A DNA stretch of 64,000 nucleotides from the NCBI GenBank assembly GCA_021234155.1, contig JAJEKV010000053.1:6525424-6589423 (forward strand), read 5' to 3'. Source of the stretch: Isoetes taiwanensis. Its lineage: Eukaryota > Streptophyta > Lycopodiopsida > Isoetales > Isoetaceae. This document shows positions 44,513 through 57,600 of the stretch, piece after piece. The translations under genes were made by a program, and so were the position numbers. The notes under the pieces are model-generated. The model worked only from the letters and a program-made list of their open reading frames with translations, ran no database searches and was not told the origin of the DNA. Within the stretch, counting starts at the first letter, position 1. The number at the start of each line of letters is the position of its first letter.

Positions 44513-44927
44513 TCAAAGTCTAAAGGACTCTCTACAATTCTCCAATACACCTCTCCTTCTCATCCATTCCTTGTAGAGAGATGACCAATCTACTTCTTCA
44601 ATGTTCTCTGGCCCATTTAGTGACATAAACATTAACATATTCAAGCTTTTGAAGCTCAATCTAATTCTATCCTCATCTTTGTATTGTTCAACTTTAAAAA
44701 CCCCTTGCACATTTCACTGTAGATGATGGAATCACTAGATTCATTTGTCGTAATTTCTTTATCTCAGGATACAATTGACCTAGGTCCAATTCAAGTCCGC
44801 TTAAAAGCAAACCTAGTGTAAAGACTTTCCTGGACAACGACCATGCATCCTCAAGGTGAAATCCATGTATTAACTCTACATTCCTTGCATCAATCTTTCC
44901 ACTAAACTTAGCAAGAAGCATTTCCAT
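44513..44927 (-). pseudogene. Possible hAT-like transposase C-terminal remnant
   Basis: Two minus-strand frames, 44927-44694 and 44710-44513, shifted by an indel near 44,700. Together they read LLSGLELDLGQLYPEIKKLR, then DRIRLSFKSLNMLMFMSLNG and PENIEEVDWSSLYKEWMRRR. The last part resembles the dimerisation tail of hAT transposases and their domesticated zinc-finger relatives. The match is by eye and modest; no catalytic region is present. Confidence 0.3.
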
Positions 44928-45345
44928 CTATTTATCACATGTTTCAGCATGCACATCATCATCATGTATGCTAATAATAATAAAATAAATTAAACATATA
45001 AAAGACATCATTGGGCCTTAAGAAAACTTTAAGGGTTTTGTAAAGGCTCGCCCTTATTTCCAAGGTTGATTATTATTTTGCCCTTTCATGGGGAAGGGTA
45101 TTTTTTTAATCTCGCCCTTATTTACAATGGCTATAAATTTTTTCCCTTCCTTTTTGAGGGCAGGAGGCCTCTGTAAGGGTGGGCAGGCCATGAAAGTTGA
45201 TCCATGAATGGAAGTTTTTTGATAGTTTGTCATGTTTCGTATCCTTTTCGATTTAATTCTTTGTCTTCGTTTTTGTTTAGGGTTTCTGCCCGACTACATT
45301 TGTCGGATCCTACACTATGGCAGGGAAGGAGTTTACACATACCTT

Positions 45346-45594
45346 TTATTTATCTTGGCTTTTGGTTTTATTCATGTTGGAGTGATCAGGCACTCTGCTT
45401 TGTGATGCTGAGGTGAACGTTGATATTCTTTTCAAGCATTCTCATAGTCATCGTCTTGATTGCTTGGAAACCAAGAAGGAGAATGCACATACGTATTGCT
45501 TATTTGGCTTTTGGTTTTATTTATCTTGGAGTGCGCAGGCACTCTGCTTTGTGATGTTGAGGTGAACATTGAGATTCTTTTCAAGCATTCTCAT
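45346..45594. repeat. Diverged duplicate segment, about 100 bp twice
   Basis: 45346-45445 and 45497-45594 share ggcttttggttttatt, caggcactctgctttgtgatg and attcttttcaagcattctcat. Each contains an acceptor-like cag followed by a frame reading LLCDVEVNIEILFKHSH. The parent gene is not recognised. Confidence 0.7.
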
Positions 45595-46298
45595 GCATGG
45601 GAACATGGTTGGCCTTATACGTTATCCTTTAAAAACTATGTGCATGTATTCGGAATTTATTTTTACAGGGAGCAGAACTGCTTAGTAATATTATCCATGT
45701 GCGATTCGGTCTTACGTTTCATGTCTTCGGCTTATGCCGACTGTTTCCTCGTAGATAGACAACCAGGCCTCAAACAGGTTAGATGCCATCAAAGCCATTC
45801 TTGCAGATTGTTCATTTGATAAATGCTTCTTCTTGATGTTTCAGGAAGTCATTCAGCAAACAAGAACTAGAAAGAAGACAAAGGTCGTGAGCAGCTACAG
45901 AGTCAGCAATTTTTTGGCTCTCTGTATTAACAGTGAATCTTTCTGTTCTCAATGTATCTTCATGTCCTTCTCTTTCATGACTTTCATCTATTTTATCCTT
46001 ATCTACCTTTAGATCAAACACCAATGTTAATGCTGTTTACTGAATCTGCATTGTTTTGTAAGAGGGGCTTTGTGTTTTAGTATACAAACACGGGGATCGT
46101 GTAGGAAATTAAGAGCTGCCTATGCTCATTAGACATTTCTGGTCCCTACCTACGGGCAACCTGTCTTAGTTGCGATAGCAACTTGTTTCTACTAAAGCTT
46201 GGTTCGGTTAAGATACTTGGAGTTGTCAAAACGTGTTGGAGCTGGTGAGTTGGTGACCTCTACTTGATATCTCTGTGACTTACTTTGGTGCAATTAAG

Positions 46299-46407
46299 AT
46301 GTTCTTAGCAGATATTTTAGAAGAAGATGCAACTAAGTATGTTCTTAGCAGATATTTTAGAAGAAGATGCAACTATGTTCGTAGCAGATATTTTAGAAGA
46401 AGATACA
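46299..46407. repeat. Three tandem copies of a 36-41-bp unit
   Basis: The unit is gttcttagcagatattttag followed by aagaagatgcaacta; the third copy has gttcgtagcag and ends agatacataa. Confidence 0.9.
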
Positions 46408-46538
46408 TAAAATCTGCTCTATCTGCATCTACAGCATCATGCAACCACGTTTAACCGGGAGCAGGTAAAGAGCAATTGGGAAAACGACTATATATTTGTG
46501 AATGATTATATGGAGCTATATTGGAAGCAGAAAGATGA

Positions 46539-46660
46539 GCATGCCTCCTTGAAATGGAGATGCTCTAGCCGTCGTCTACAATAAAAAATCGAAATGCTTC
46601 TAGCAGCATGCCTCCTTTTGAAACGGAGATGCTCTAGCCGTCGTCTACAATAAAAAATCG
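46539..46660. repeat. Two tandem copies of a 55-67-bp unit
   Basis: Each copy runs gcatgcctcctt...gagatgctctagccgtcgtc then tacaataaaaaatcg. The second copy has a small insertion and differs at a few bases. Confidence 0.88.
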
Positions 46661-46922
46661 TTCACGCTGGTTTCACAAAATAAGAACTAACTGCCGAACG
46701 GTCCAAAATGAAGTTGTGAAAAAAAAACAGACGGCCGAGATGCTCTGCACACACTACATTTTGCTTTTATTACTATACTATATATAGATAGATATGTGAT
46801 TTTTTATATAAAAAAGGTGTCCTATGAAAAAAAAGGGTAGATATAATTTTAACCTACACACAAAAGGGCAACTCAAAATGTGCCCTTCAAAAAAAAAAAA
46901 GGTAGGGTATACCCTTATAAGT

Positions 46923-49900
46923 TATCCCTGCAACCACTGCAAGCGAAGCACCAGTTCCACATTTCAACAACGAAGTCTGCGTCAAGACTGAAGACGGCAC
47001 CGTGATTTCTAAGATTCGAATGGCCGAGGCAATCAGCGATTACTTGTTTTCCAAGTTCCCGGGCAAGGCGACCGCCGTGGATAAGTGCATCCAGGCTCTA
47101 AGTTTAGAGGCTATTGAGTTTCTCAGCGAACTGAAGGAGTTCACGTACGATGAAATCTGCCAATTGGGGGTGCCCAGGCTTTTTGCCAAGCAGTTGGATA
47201 AAGAAGGGTACCTGAAGGCAACAGGTAACCCTCTCTCCCCAGATCTGATTTCTTCCCCGATGCTCTCTGTTAGTCTCTGTTGCCCAGAGCTGTGTACTTC
47301 TTGCGAAAGCCCCTTCGTGTTCCCAATTAGTCAGTTTTCTGAAAGCCCCTTGTTTCTTTCTCCCTCCCTTGTTCGCATTGTTCTGTGCATTTCTTGGATT
47401 GAAATCATGTTCTTTTGTCGAAATTAGTTGCATTTGGCCATAAAACAAGTGAGAAATCCTCGTAGTATGGATTGTTGGGCTCCTAATATCAATCAACTAA
47501 AAGGTACAGAACTCCTTTTTCTAACTCCTTTTCCCAAGGGTATTGGCCATAGCTATGGCATCTTTATACATAGCAGGTTTTCCGTTTTTTGCTGTTGATT
47601 TTTTTGTTTCTTTGTTTCTCATTCTAACTTAAATCTGTTTCGAATGTTGTAGGCCCAGTTGTTGGAGCCCCGGGATACGATAAGAACGTTTTTTGATTCC
47701 TTGGAAATACCATTTGTGTTTCTGTTTTTTGTTCTTTTGTGCATGTATTTTGTCCTGTGGGAATATAAGAAGATAGAATATGTTTTTCTCACCTCCTCCC
47801 ATTTTGTATATTCCATTCTTCTTACTTATAAGGTTATAGTCTGGAATATGTTGAGTCTGCAGTTGTGTGAATACTATGCCTGCAGTTGTTTCTTTCTCCC
47901 TCCCTTGTTGTTTGTGTTGTTTTTTTCTGATTTTCCCCTCCTTCTCCTTGTCTCACTGGCGTTTGGTTCATTCTTTAATGTGCAGTGGTCGGATCTGGAT
48001 TAGCCGTTTATGGCGTGCCTGGTAAGTAACTGCTGATTCCTATTGTAGTGCTGTCTTCCTGAGTTAGCTGTTTTGCTCTTTTTTGCAGTGCCAAAGCCCC
48101 TTGGAAATGATGAAATCTTAGCTTTACTTGACGATTTCTGTGACAAGAAACGCCCCTCCCTCAAAATGCTACCACACGATGAGAAGGATGACAAGGTCAA
48201 GTTTCCTTCTTCACAGGGAAATATCTGTTCTGTTGGTGGTCAACCGTGCTTGTTGTGGGAAGGTGTAGGCAGTGGCCTTGTGGAAGTGGATCCCAGTTTT
48301 ATGGCAATGAGCAGGCATTGACAGTGGTTTTAGCCCCAAGTGGATCAGGGAAAACAAGGACGCTGATTGAGTTAGCGAGTGAAAGGTTCTCTATCTTCCT
48401 TACTGGTAATCGTCCACAGAACGGATTTGGGGGTGGTTCTAGGGATTTGCAGGAATTGGCAAGGACTGTAGTACGTCTCTATTCAGGACAGACTGATTTG
48501 ATTGACAAAGGTGATGCTGGTGTGGGTTGTTGTGTGAATGCGTTGGTGCTAGAAAGGCTGTGTATTTTGAGGCTACTCAAAGAGTTGAAGCCAGATCTTT
48601 CTCCAAGAGATTGGGCCTTTTTCCAGCTAGAATATCCTGCTGTCCAGGACGTATTCAAAGAGCTTGCACAATCCCTGCTGTGCATTATTCATGACATAAG
48701 CCAGTGTTCGCATTATAAAAGTGCATTTGGGTCTCTCATTTGGGATTTTATACAGAAGGTGGATTGGAGGCATGGTTTGGTAGTCTTAGATGAAGCTCAA
48801 GAGTTATTGAAAGTTATGACTCGTCGCTTCACATCAACGGTCAAACTTGATGAGGGGCAGTCGTTGCTTAACCCTTTCGTGCGGGCTTTGAATGAGCAAG
48901 GCTTGCTCAGGAGTCCATTCTTTGTATCTGGAACAGGAAGAAGCATGATAACTGTGCGTGAACAATTCCTGTCAGGATGCATGAAGCCTTTCAATGTTCA
49001 GAATATCTACCAGATGGCAGGCTTTGACAACACCAATTTGCAAGCTTTCATGGAGAAATTCATCGATGTGTCTGCAGTGGACATGGAGGCCATTGTTCGC
49101 ACCTACGAGGGAAGAAGGCATTTGGTCACTTTGCATTGGAGCGCTTACATATGTGAAGTGAATCATGGGAGAGATTGGTTCATGCATTTCGCGCGAAGGA
49201 TGATATTAGAGACAGGTCATCAGTTGGGTGTTATCGTTCAATAGGCGACAAGTGCGGTGGGAGCTGGGCAAACAACGAAATTAGGCAAGTCTTTGGAGAA
49301 AATAGTATTTACATATTATTTGTCAGGTGGAGGACAGGTTATTTACCCTAGTGAAAGACGTATTTTGACACTTATAGATTGTGGCTTAGCAACCTTGCGC
49401 GAGAAGAAGAGGATGGATGATGGAATTGAAACTGGAATATACATGCCGTTGATTCCATGGATTCAGGGGTAGAAGGCATGAATGTTGATGAAAACCATGA
49501 AGTGGTCTTCTATGAGCCGTTAGTGATGAATGCTTTGTGGCAGCACATGCCAAGAGGTACAGTGTCACCCTATTTTACAAACATATCACAGGGAGATGCA
49601 GCAGTTGGTATCAATTATGAAAAGTACATTTGTCCCACCCTTGGGAGTGCTTTCAATGATAAGGTGCCTGCTGAGGTTATGGATGTTGTTGGAGCTGCAC
49701 AAGTATACTTGGAGAAGTATCAACTTCTTGAGTCTAGAGCCATTAGTCCGGTATTGGTGCAGTCTATCAATTCTGCTGGAGATTTGGATGCTTGGATAGA
49801 TAGTATCATGCTCGGGGATTCGTTCCCAACATATGCTCATACAGGGCCATTGAAGTTGAAAAATTTATCAGGCCCCGATATGATATTCATTCTTCACAAC

Positions 49901-50272
49901 AAAGTGCAGCAAAAGAAACTTCCCGTCTTTGTGCAGGTCAAGACGGGAGTAAATGTGGAGGCTTCTAAAGCTTTTAAATCTCTGGATGTTAGGAGTTTTG
50001 ATGATTCCCTAAATTCGACAGGGAGTGGTATGTTGAAGAGCTGGTGCAAGAGTGGATATATCCAGTTGATTTTTACAACTCCCTCACATCATATGCGAGA
50101 TTATTCTTTTGCAGAACGAAGATCAACTAGGAGAGTACAAAGTGATGTTCAGCCTCTGGCTGGTCTTTGGTCTGGTAACCGAATCGCTGGTCTGATGAGA
50201 GACGGAAAACCATTGGAATTGTCTGATGCAATGGAAGAGCTAAAAAGAAATGTGAAAAGGAAGAAAAATTAG
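46923..50272 (+). pseudogene. Crinkler-RHS-type P-loop NTPase plus REase-fold nuclease, broken
   Basis: Exons: about 46923-47224, mini-exon 47986-48021 and 48089 onward; phases match at each join. The N-terminal part reads RMAEAISDYLFSKFPGKATA. The NTPase has Walker A LAPSGSGKTRTL (48333-48356), Walker B GLVVLDEAQE (about 48775-48803) and SPFFVSGTGRSM. The C-terminal part has GPDMIFIL (about 49869-49893) and VFVQVKTG (about 49924-49947), matching the D...QxK pattern of REase-fold nucleases. This NTPase-nuclease pair defines CR (Crinkler-RHS-type) proteins, known from oomycetes, fungi, trypanosomes and some free-living eukaryotes. Breaks: a shift near 48,297, an in-frame TAG at 49242-49244, and a shift near 49,455. 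Otherwise conservation is good, so some breaks may be sequence error. No start ATG is seen in exon 1. Confidence 0.7.
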
Positions 50273-51003
50273 GATGAAACTCCTTTGTATTAGAATCTTT
50301 GTATTTCCTGTTACTTTTATAAAGCAGCTGATTTGATATAAATCCTATAGACTTGAAGAAGCTCAATTGTGAGACCCTATGTTGCAGTGCCGTTCAATCT
50401 CGCCCAGATGCTATGGCGCTCGGCGTAGTCAATAGCCTAAACTTTAGATGCATGCAAAGTTTCTACTTGGTTCAAACAATGTTTGGTATGAGATCAATCT
50501 GTCTTTACGTTATTCTTTTGAGATCTGTCTTTTGAGACGAGACTATGGCGCTATCTTAACATGGCAAAAAAAAAACTCTTATCTGAACAGTTGCTCTGTC
50601 AAAATACCGATTTGGTGCATTTCGTATGCTGCTTGCCAGTTTGGCGCTTGTGCAACATGCCGAGAAGATGTCTATACAGATTCTTTGGGTTCAGGTATAA
50701 TCTTGAGTTGCTTCCTGTGCATTCAAGTAGAAATGATGGATTCCTAACTCATAGAGCTATTGCTTTGCAAAAATGCCGGAAGGGATGTAAGCCTTGTTTA
50801 TTTCATATGCTGCTTATGTGGATGCTTATGCATCAAATTGAAATAGGTATGAAGCATCAAGGTTTCATCACATAGCAGGTGGGCTACCTTCAGGCTGCAA
50901 ATCACTATTAGAAACATTAGATCGCCTTCTTTTTGCTTGTCAATTGTTCTAGCTTTGAAAATGACCGATGTTTATGTTAGTTTCTGAAATACATTTGCAC
51001 AAG
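50273..51003. other. Spacer between the CR gene and mosaic copy 2
   Basis: No domain recognised. Short overlapping frames at 50,350-50,880 are AT-rich and not convincing. Confidence 0.4.
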
Positions 51004-52565
51004 CGGGTGCTTAGTGAGAGAACATTATTTAGTGATTATGGAAACTTTGACATTGGAAGGATAAAAAACTCGAAGTACTTTGTGTATCTCAAATAGGTAC
51101 GCTTCTTTAGTTTTGGTTTTGGGAAGGTTTGTGGATTGTAGCATTGCAAGAATTACATCTCATATCTCAACTTCAGGTCTTTCAGGTAATGCCTCAAACG
51201 AATTTAGTGTCTTGGAATTCCATGGTAACGGCATATGCACAAAACTCTCATGCTAAACAAGCTCTCCAACCAATTCTTTCAAAAATGCATTTGTAAGGGC
51301 TAATTCGGATAAGCTAACGCTCATAAGTTCATGAATGCTTGTGTTGCCCGTAAAGAATTAGCTCGGGGAATTAGAATGCACAAACTTATTGTAAAGGCAA
51401 GATTTGATTCCGATGTGGTCGTGAGGAATCTAAAAACATAACTCCGGATGATGTTACATGTGTCACCATATTATCAAGATTTGCTATTGAGGAGGGTATT
51501 GCCAAAGGTAAGAGAATACATGCTCTCGGATTATGGGAATGAAGTGGATACTTGTTAAGAATTCCCTTATGAATTGGTCCGGCTGGTGGGTCTTCATGGT
51601 TGCCTGCCTCTATTTCCAAGGTCGTGCATTCCATTGCTTTTTCCAAAAGCCCAAAGAAGTGGTAGCAGCGCCTTTGCAGCCGCTGAGTAACATTCTCGCC
51701 CTTGGACAACATGGTGGGCTAAGAATGACTTTTCCTTCAGGTTAGTCTACTTGATCCCAAGTTTTTCTCTTTTCGTATCTTTTCTCTTTATTATTTTCTC
51801 AATCAAAACGAGTTTTAGATCGCCAACTAACTTGGCAATTTTGTTTGACATATGATAAATTCTTAGTTAGAGTTTCTACAAAGATACTACATTGTCCGAA
51901 ATTCAGATATATGTTGGATAGTTATTACAAATTGTTAAATCAAAGTAGAATGAAAATTGGTGTTGGATGATTTTAGGGATTGGTCAGAAACATCAGATAC
52001 CGTGATGCAAGCATATATATTAGGACAATGTGAAATGGGCACCGAGGATTTTCTACTCATGAGAAATATAGGCGTGCCAACAAGACATATGATGTAGAGC
52101 TGAAGCCTACGCTGCATTTACCCCAAGGCCATTGGCACTCCGCAGTTCTCTGGGCACTACTTATCAATTTTGGGCCATTGTTAGAGAATTTCATGCAAGT
52201 TGATGAAGATGACATGGAAGACTATGCGTGAAAGGCCTCTACCCCCGTGATTCTCAAGTAGCCTTGTTGAAACGGTGCGGTACACACATTCCTCGAGAGG
52301 TATTTTCTTTCCCAACTCAAGACGGGCTTCTAATATGGTTGTCACTTGCTGTTTAGAAGAGAAAGTAGGCGTAAGGATTATTTTTCCTACCGATGTAAGT
52401 ATCAATTAGAAAGGTCTTTGGGCGATGGCAAGACAAAGGTTAGTCAAGTAGATATGCATAGCTTCTTCAACCTTTCTTTTGGAGGTTTGCTGGAAGGCCA
52501 TTTCTACCGCTAGCCTTGAAAAGAGCCGACACACCTTGCCCTTCGTGTTCGTCGTCGCCCTCAAA

Positions 52566-52945
52566 ATGGTAAGCTCGATACAATCTTCAAGGCAAAAAGA
52601 ACTAAGAAGGCTGGAATCATCGGCAAATATGGTATGATGGTTGCGTTCAATCTCAATTTATAGCGAGTATTTTCCTGTTAAATTTTATTGCTTGGGCTCT
52701 ATGTTGTAGGCACACGTTATGGTGCCGCCATAAAGCAGATCAAGAAAATGGAAGTTAGCCAACATTCAAAGTACTTACGCGAATTTCGTGGAAAGGTATC
52801 ATGATAGGATAAGTTATTTTTTTTGTTAGATTCTTTGGTAACATGTTGTTTTGGACGATTCGCAGTGAAGAGGAAGGCGTTGGGAATTTGGACTTGTAAA
52901 GACTGGTGGGAAGGTTAAAGTCGGTGGGGCTTACACATTAAAGTA
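52566..52945 (+). pseudogene. RPL37A: eL43 (RPL37A) fragment, copy 2
   Basis: Same exon layout as copy 1, with the collapsed first intron. Compared with copy 1 the zinc-binding segment is altered (acttacgcgaatttcgtgg in place of acttctgcgaattctgtgg), and acttgtaaagactggtggg has an extra base. All three changes touch CTG/TGT sites. Confidence 0.82.
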
Positions 52946-53979
52946 AGTGACTTAATGCTCCAAGTTTTCTTTTTACGGGCATCTTGAATTTCACTTACTC
53001 GCTTCAACAATGAGTTCATTTGTCACACTCAACCCGGCCCGATTAGTTTCGTTTCATTTTCGAGAAGCTAAGATTAGTGTCAATGTTAATATTTGCTTAG
53101 AGCATAGCACATCCAACATCTTTGCTAGGAGCATAACATTTGAGACTCCATGAAACATCGTTGCTTGAGCGAGTAGTTGGACTCCCGGATGGTCCAACGA
53201 TTGCAATATTCTTTGCCCCTTTTGTTTCTCATTGTTATATTTTGAAACTTTTACTACAGATTTGCAGATGTCTTGGTTTTAGTTAAGTTACAGAGGCATA
53301 ACTTCCAAATGCATAGGCAAAGGTTCATACAATAAGTTTGATCGGCCAAGAAGTGCAGAGATAGGCAACTCTGCGCAACAACACAAATTGCAGAAAATGG
53401 AAACAGATATCAAGTAACGAAGACTCCTATTTATAATGTCAAGTGCAAACCTTTACACTACTACGCAAATAGAGAGCTTCCAAGATTAATAGAAGCATCC
53501 GGAACTCATGCTTTACATATTCATAACATTTCCAACGATTGAGAGTCTTGCCTCCTTGTGTATTTAGAGGATAATTGTTTTGCTAATGCAAGCGGTGACC
53601 ACAATTACAAACGGTTTTATTCTCGGCTTCTATTTGACGATGTTAACATTGGCATTGGTTTTGTAGCCGTGTTGTTGAAATATCCGGGTTTTAAGTTTGT
53701 ACAATATGAATGTGAATGTTTGGAGATATGGGCAAAGAATGTGCCTAGGCACATAAGTTTGTATACCTAAATCTTAATCGCCATACCTTGTATCGCTAAC
53801 GATCCTTTAGCAAGATACAAGGTTCCCTTTAGTTGAACCTTACCGCCAAGATTGGTGCTTGAAGAGCCTACAAAAGTGGCAAGGCATGGGCTTCATTCAT
53901 GGTGTTCTTGACAATCGAAATATATATGTATAGCTATAAAATTATTGCATTTCTCCAAGCCCTCTCACTCATTTTGCAT

Positions 53980-54611
53980 GCGGGAACTATTGACGAGATT
54001 TGCATCGCTGGATCGGGGCCACATTAAGAAAGGCATGGAGCAGGGATGTCACACAAATTATTGCCAGAACGGACCAAAATGGGTCTGGCGAGGAGAACAT
54101 TCAAATTTCGATGGCGATATTGGAAGGAAAGTGGATATTCAAAACCGATTAAGCAAAGATAAAAATATAAATTTGGCCGCTAGACCAATATTTCTTGGTC
54201 TCGACATTTTGTACATCAAACGTGGATTCATGCATGCCTTACTAATGGGTGTTACGCCCATGAAGAGCAATTTGAAGTGAGCAATGACATACATGGAGTT
54301 GTAGGAGGACCAAAAAGGGAAGGGCACTAGTCGCATCTAAGGTAAGACACAATTCCATCTTCGTCTATATTAAGCAACACAATATCCATAGTTTAATCAT
54401 CATTCAATGTAATTGTGCATGCAGGGACCAAAGCTTTTTGATGGATTCAGCTTCTACTTTGTTGGTTCTTTTGAAGGATGTAAAGCAGATCTGCAAGCTT
54501 TAGTTGGCGAAAGGGAACCTGCTTTTGGCCACGTAAAACCAATTTCAACCGAGGAGAAATGTAGCAAGTGTTTAGTGGTATATGGTGAAGATGGCAAGAA
54601 GAGTGCAGAGG
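53980..54611 (+). pseudogene. BRCT-domain fragment, copy 2, cut by satellite
   Basis: Carries the BRCT1 exon and the start of BRCT2 (GPKLFDGFSFYFVGSF to DGKKSAEV). At 54,611 the sequence passes directly into the satellite (gcagag/gtttacgttt), so the last part of BRCT2 and the stop are missing. Confidence 0.8.
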
Positions 54612-57600
54612 TTTACGTTTCTGAGGCTCTATGCTTGTCAGATTTGACTAGGACCTTGCGCCGTGTTTGGCGCGTGGGGGGGTGTTGACCTTGAGCACGG
54701 ACCCTAAAAACCACCCGGGCGCTTTTGCCCCAAAAGTCCTCTCCGGAAGGCCACCGGCGACGGACGGGCAACTTCCCTCTCCGGAACCGCGGATCTGTCT
54801 CGCCAATGGATTCGAACGTCGACATTGCCCTAGGGACCAAGTTTTGTGGCGTAAGCCCACCCCTTCTCGAAGAAGCGTCAAACTATCTCATGTGCAACAC
54901 ACTCGTAGTCAATTGGCCTAAGAGGTGGGGCTGAATCTTTACCGCAATGTAGGGCGTAAGTGTTTCTTTCTTTTTGCAAAACTGACCGTGTAACTTGGTC
55001 CCTAGGGTAATTTTGGCATTAGGACGATGTGGCGAAGTCGGGATCGCATTTTGAACCTCCTCAATGTCGAACGACAAAACACTTTGGTTTCTACAATGTC
55101 GCCGCCTTAGACGCTTCAGCGGTTTGATATGTTCTCCCGGACGGATGTTGGATTTTTGAACCTTCTCGGACCAGGTTCCCGGAACAAAGGATTCAATGGT
55201 CGGATCACGGAGGCGAGATCCGGGAGTGTGGTCTTTAGCGTATGCCCCGGCGGGCTGCCGGAAAGGCTGCCTCGGGAAGCTTTTGGGGCTCGCCTCACGG
55301 GGTTCGGACTCTCCCTCTAATGAGGAGGCCTTGCAAGGTCCTGGCCTTGTTTGACTTGGGCAAGTGTGTGCTCGGCTGCCCAACAACAACAGCTGCCCCG
55401 GAATGTTCTAGTGCAAACTATTTGATCTAAACCTTATCAAAATTTTTTGAAAGCTGGCTGTATGTTGGCGATGACCTAGGAAGCTAGCTGACAAAAATCA
55501 GAATTTAAGTCCGTACTATGCATTAATTACGAATTTACTGAATGTCTTCTCTCTTCGCAAAGCGGGCCTTGACTTCTAAGCGCCACAACGGAGGAGTACA
55601 GGTCCAAACTCCATTCCGTCAGTTCCCCTTGCTTCGCGTTCTCAACTGCATGTGATCGGCCACGTCCCAAGTGCAAAAGACCAAAACTCGGCACCCAAAA
55701 CGCAAACCCTGCTAGAACCTGGCAACTCATAGGGTTTTCGTTTGGAGGCTCTATGCTTGTCGATTTGACTAGGACCCTTGCCGTGTCTTGACGTGGGGGG
55801 TGTTGGCTTGCGAGCACGGACCCTAAAAACCACCCGGAAGCAGCTTGCCCCAAAAGTCCTCTCCCGAAGGCCCTGGCGACGGACGGGCAACTTCCCCTCT
55901 CCGGAACCGTGATCTGTCTCTACCAATGGACTCAGAACGTCGACATTGCCCTAGGGACCAAGTTTTGTGGCCAGAAGCCCACCCCTTCTCGAAGAAGCGC
56001 CAAACTATCTCATGTGCAACACACTCGTAGTCAATTGGCCTAAGAGGTGGCTGCTGAATTTTGCAATGTAGGGCGTAAGTGTTTCTTTCTTTTGCAAAAC
56101 TGACCGTGTAATTTGGTCCCTAGGATAATTTTGGCATTCCGGACGATGTGGCGAAGTCGGATCGGCATTTCGGAGCCTCCTCAATGTCAGAACGACAAAA
56201 CACTTTGGTTTCTACACCGCGCGCTTGGGGACGCAGCGGTTTGATATGTTCTCCGGACGGATGTTGGATTTTTGGACCTTCTCGGACCAGGTTCCCGGAA
56301 CAAAGGATTCAACGGCCGGATACGGGAACCGAGATCGGGAGTGTGGTCTTTAGCGTCACGCCCCGGTGAGTCTTTGCCGCCGGAAAAGGCGCCGGGGAAG
56401 CTTTTGGGGCTCGCCTCACGGGTTTGGACTCTCCCCTCTAATGAGGAGGCCTTGCAAGGTCCACGGCCTTGTTTGACTTGGGCAAGTGCAAAAGCCCATT
56501 TCGGCTGCCCAACAACAAGTTGCCGGGACTGTTCTAGTGCAAACTATTTGATCTAAACCTTATCCAAAATTTTTGAAAGCTGGCCTGTATGTTGGCGATG
56601 ACCTAGGAAGCTAGCTGACAAAAATCAGAATTTAAGTCCATACTATGCATTAATTACGAATTTACGAATGTCTTGCTCTTTGCAAAAGCGGGCCTTGACT
56701 TCTAAGCGCCACAGCGGGAGGAGTACATGTCCAAACTCCATTCCGTCGGTTCCCCTTGCCAGCGTTCTCAGCGCATGTGATCGGCCCACGTCCCAAGTGC
56801 AAAGACCAAACTTCGGCACCCAAAGCGCCAAACCCTGCTAGAACACGGCAACTCATAGGGTTTACGTTTGAGGCTCTATGCTTGTCGAGATTTGACTAGG
56901 ACCTTGCGCGGTGTCTTGGCGTGGGGGGGTGTTGGCCTTGAGCACGGACCCTAAAACCACCGGGAAGCGGCTTGCCCCAAAAGTCCTCTCCGAAGGCCAC
57001 GGCGACGGACGGGCAACTTCCCTCTCGGGAACCGTGATCTGTCTCGCCAATGGACTCGGAGGCGTCGACATTGCCCTAGGGACCAAGTTTTGTGGCGAAG
57101 CCCACCCCCTTCTCGAAGAAGCGTCAAACTATCTCATGTGCAACACACTCGTAGTCAATTGGCCTAAAAGGTGGGCTGCTGAATACCGCAATGTAGGGCG
57201 TAAGTGTTTCTTTCTTTTGCAAAACCGGCCGTGTAACTTGGTCCCTAGGGTAATTTTGGCATTCCGGACGATGTATGAAGTCGGATCTGCATTTTGAACC
57301 TCCTCAATGTCGGAACGACAAAACACTTTGGTTTCTACGCTTTGTCGCCGCAGGGGCGCTTGGCGGTTTGATATGTTCTCCGGGCCGGATGTTGGATTTT
57401 TGGACCTTCTCGGACCAGGTTCCTGGAACAAAGGATTCAACGGTGGGATACGAGAACCGAGATCCGGGAGTGTGGTCTTTAGCGTCGCGCCCCGGAGCCG
57501 CGCCGGAAAGGCTGCCTCGGGAAGCTTTTGGGGCTCGCCTCACGGGTTTCGGACTCTCCCCTCTAATGAGGAGGCCTTGCAAGGTCCTGGCCTTGTTTGA

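Larger units (their letters stand above)
51004..54611 (+). mobile_element. Gene-fragment mosaic, copy 2
   Basis: A near-complete second copy of 38,750-42,342, same orientation, 12.3 kb downstream. It contains the PPR fragment (about 51150-51560), the hypothetical fragment (about 51600-52405), the eL43 fragment (52566-52945) and the BRCT exons (about 53980-54611). It keeps the 18 bp that copy 1 lost at the inverted repeat. It stops inside BRCT2, where the satellite begins. From about 51,285 onward it differs from copy 1 mainly at CTG/CAG triplets. Confidence 0.92.

Noticed and set aside
45540..45600. MADS-box-like LCDVEV motif
   Set aside because: Only six residues match; no basic MADS core around it.
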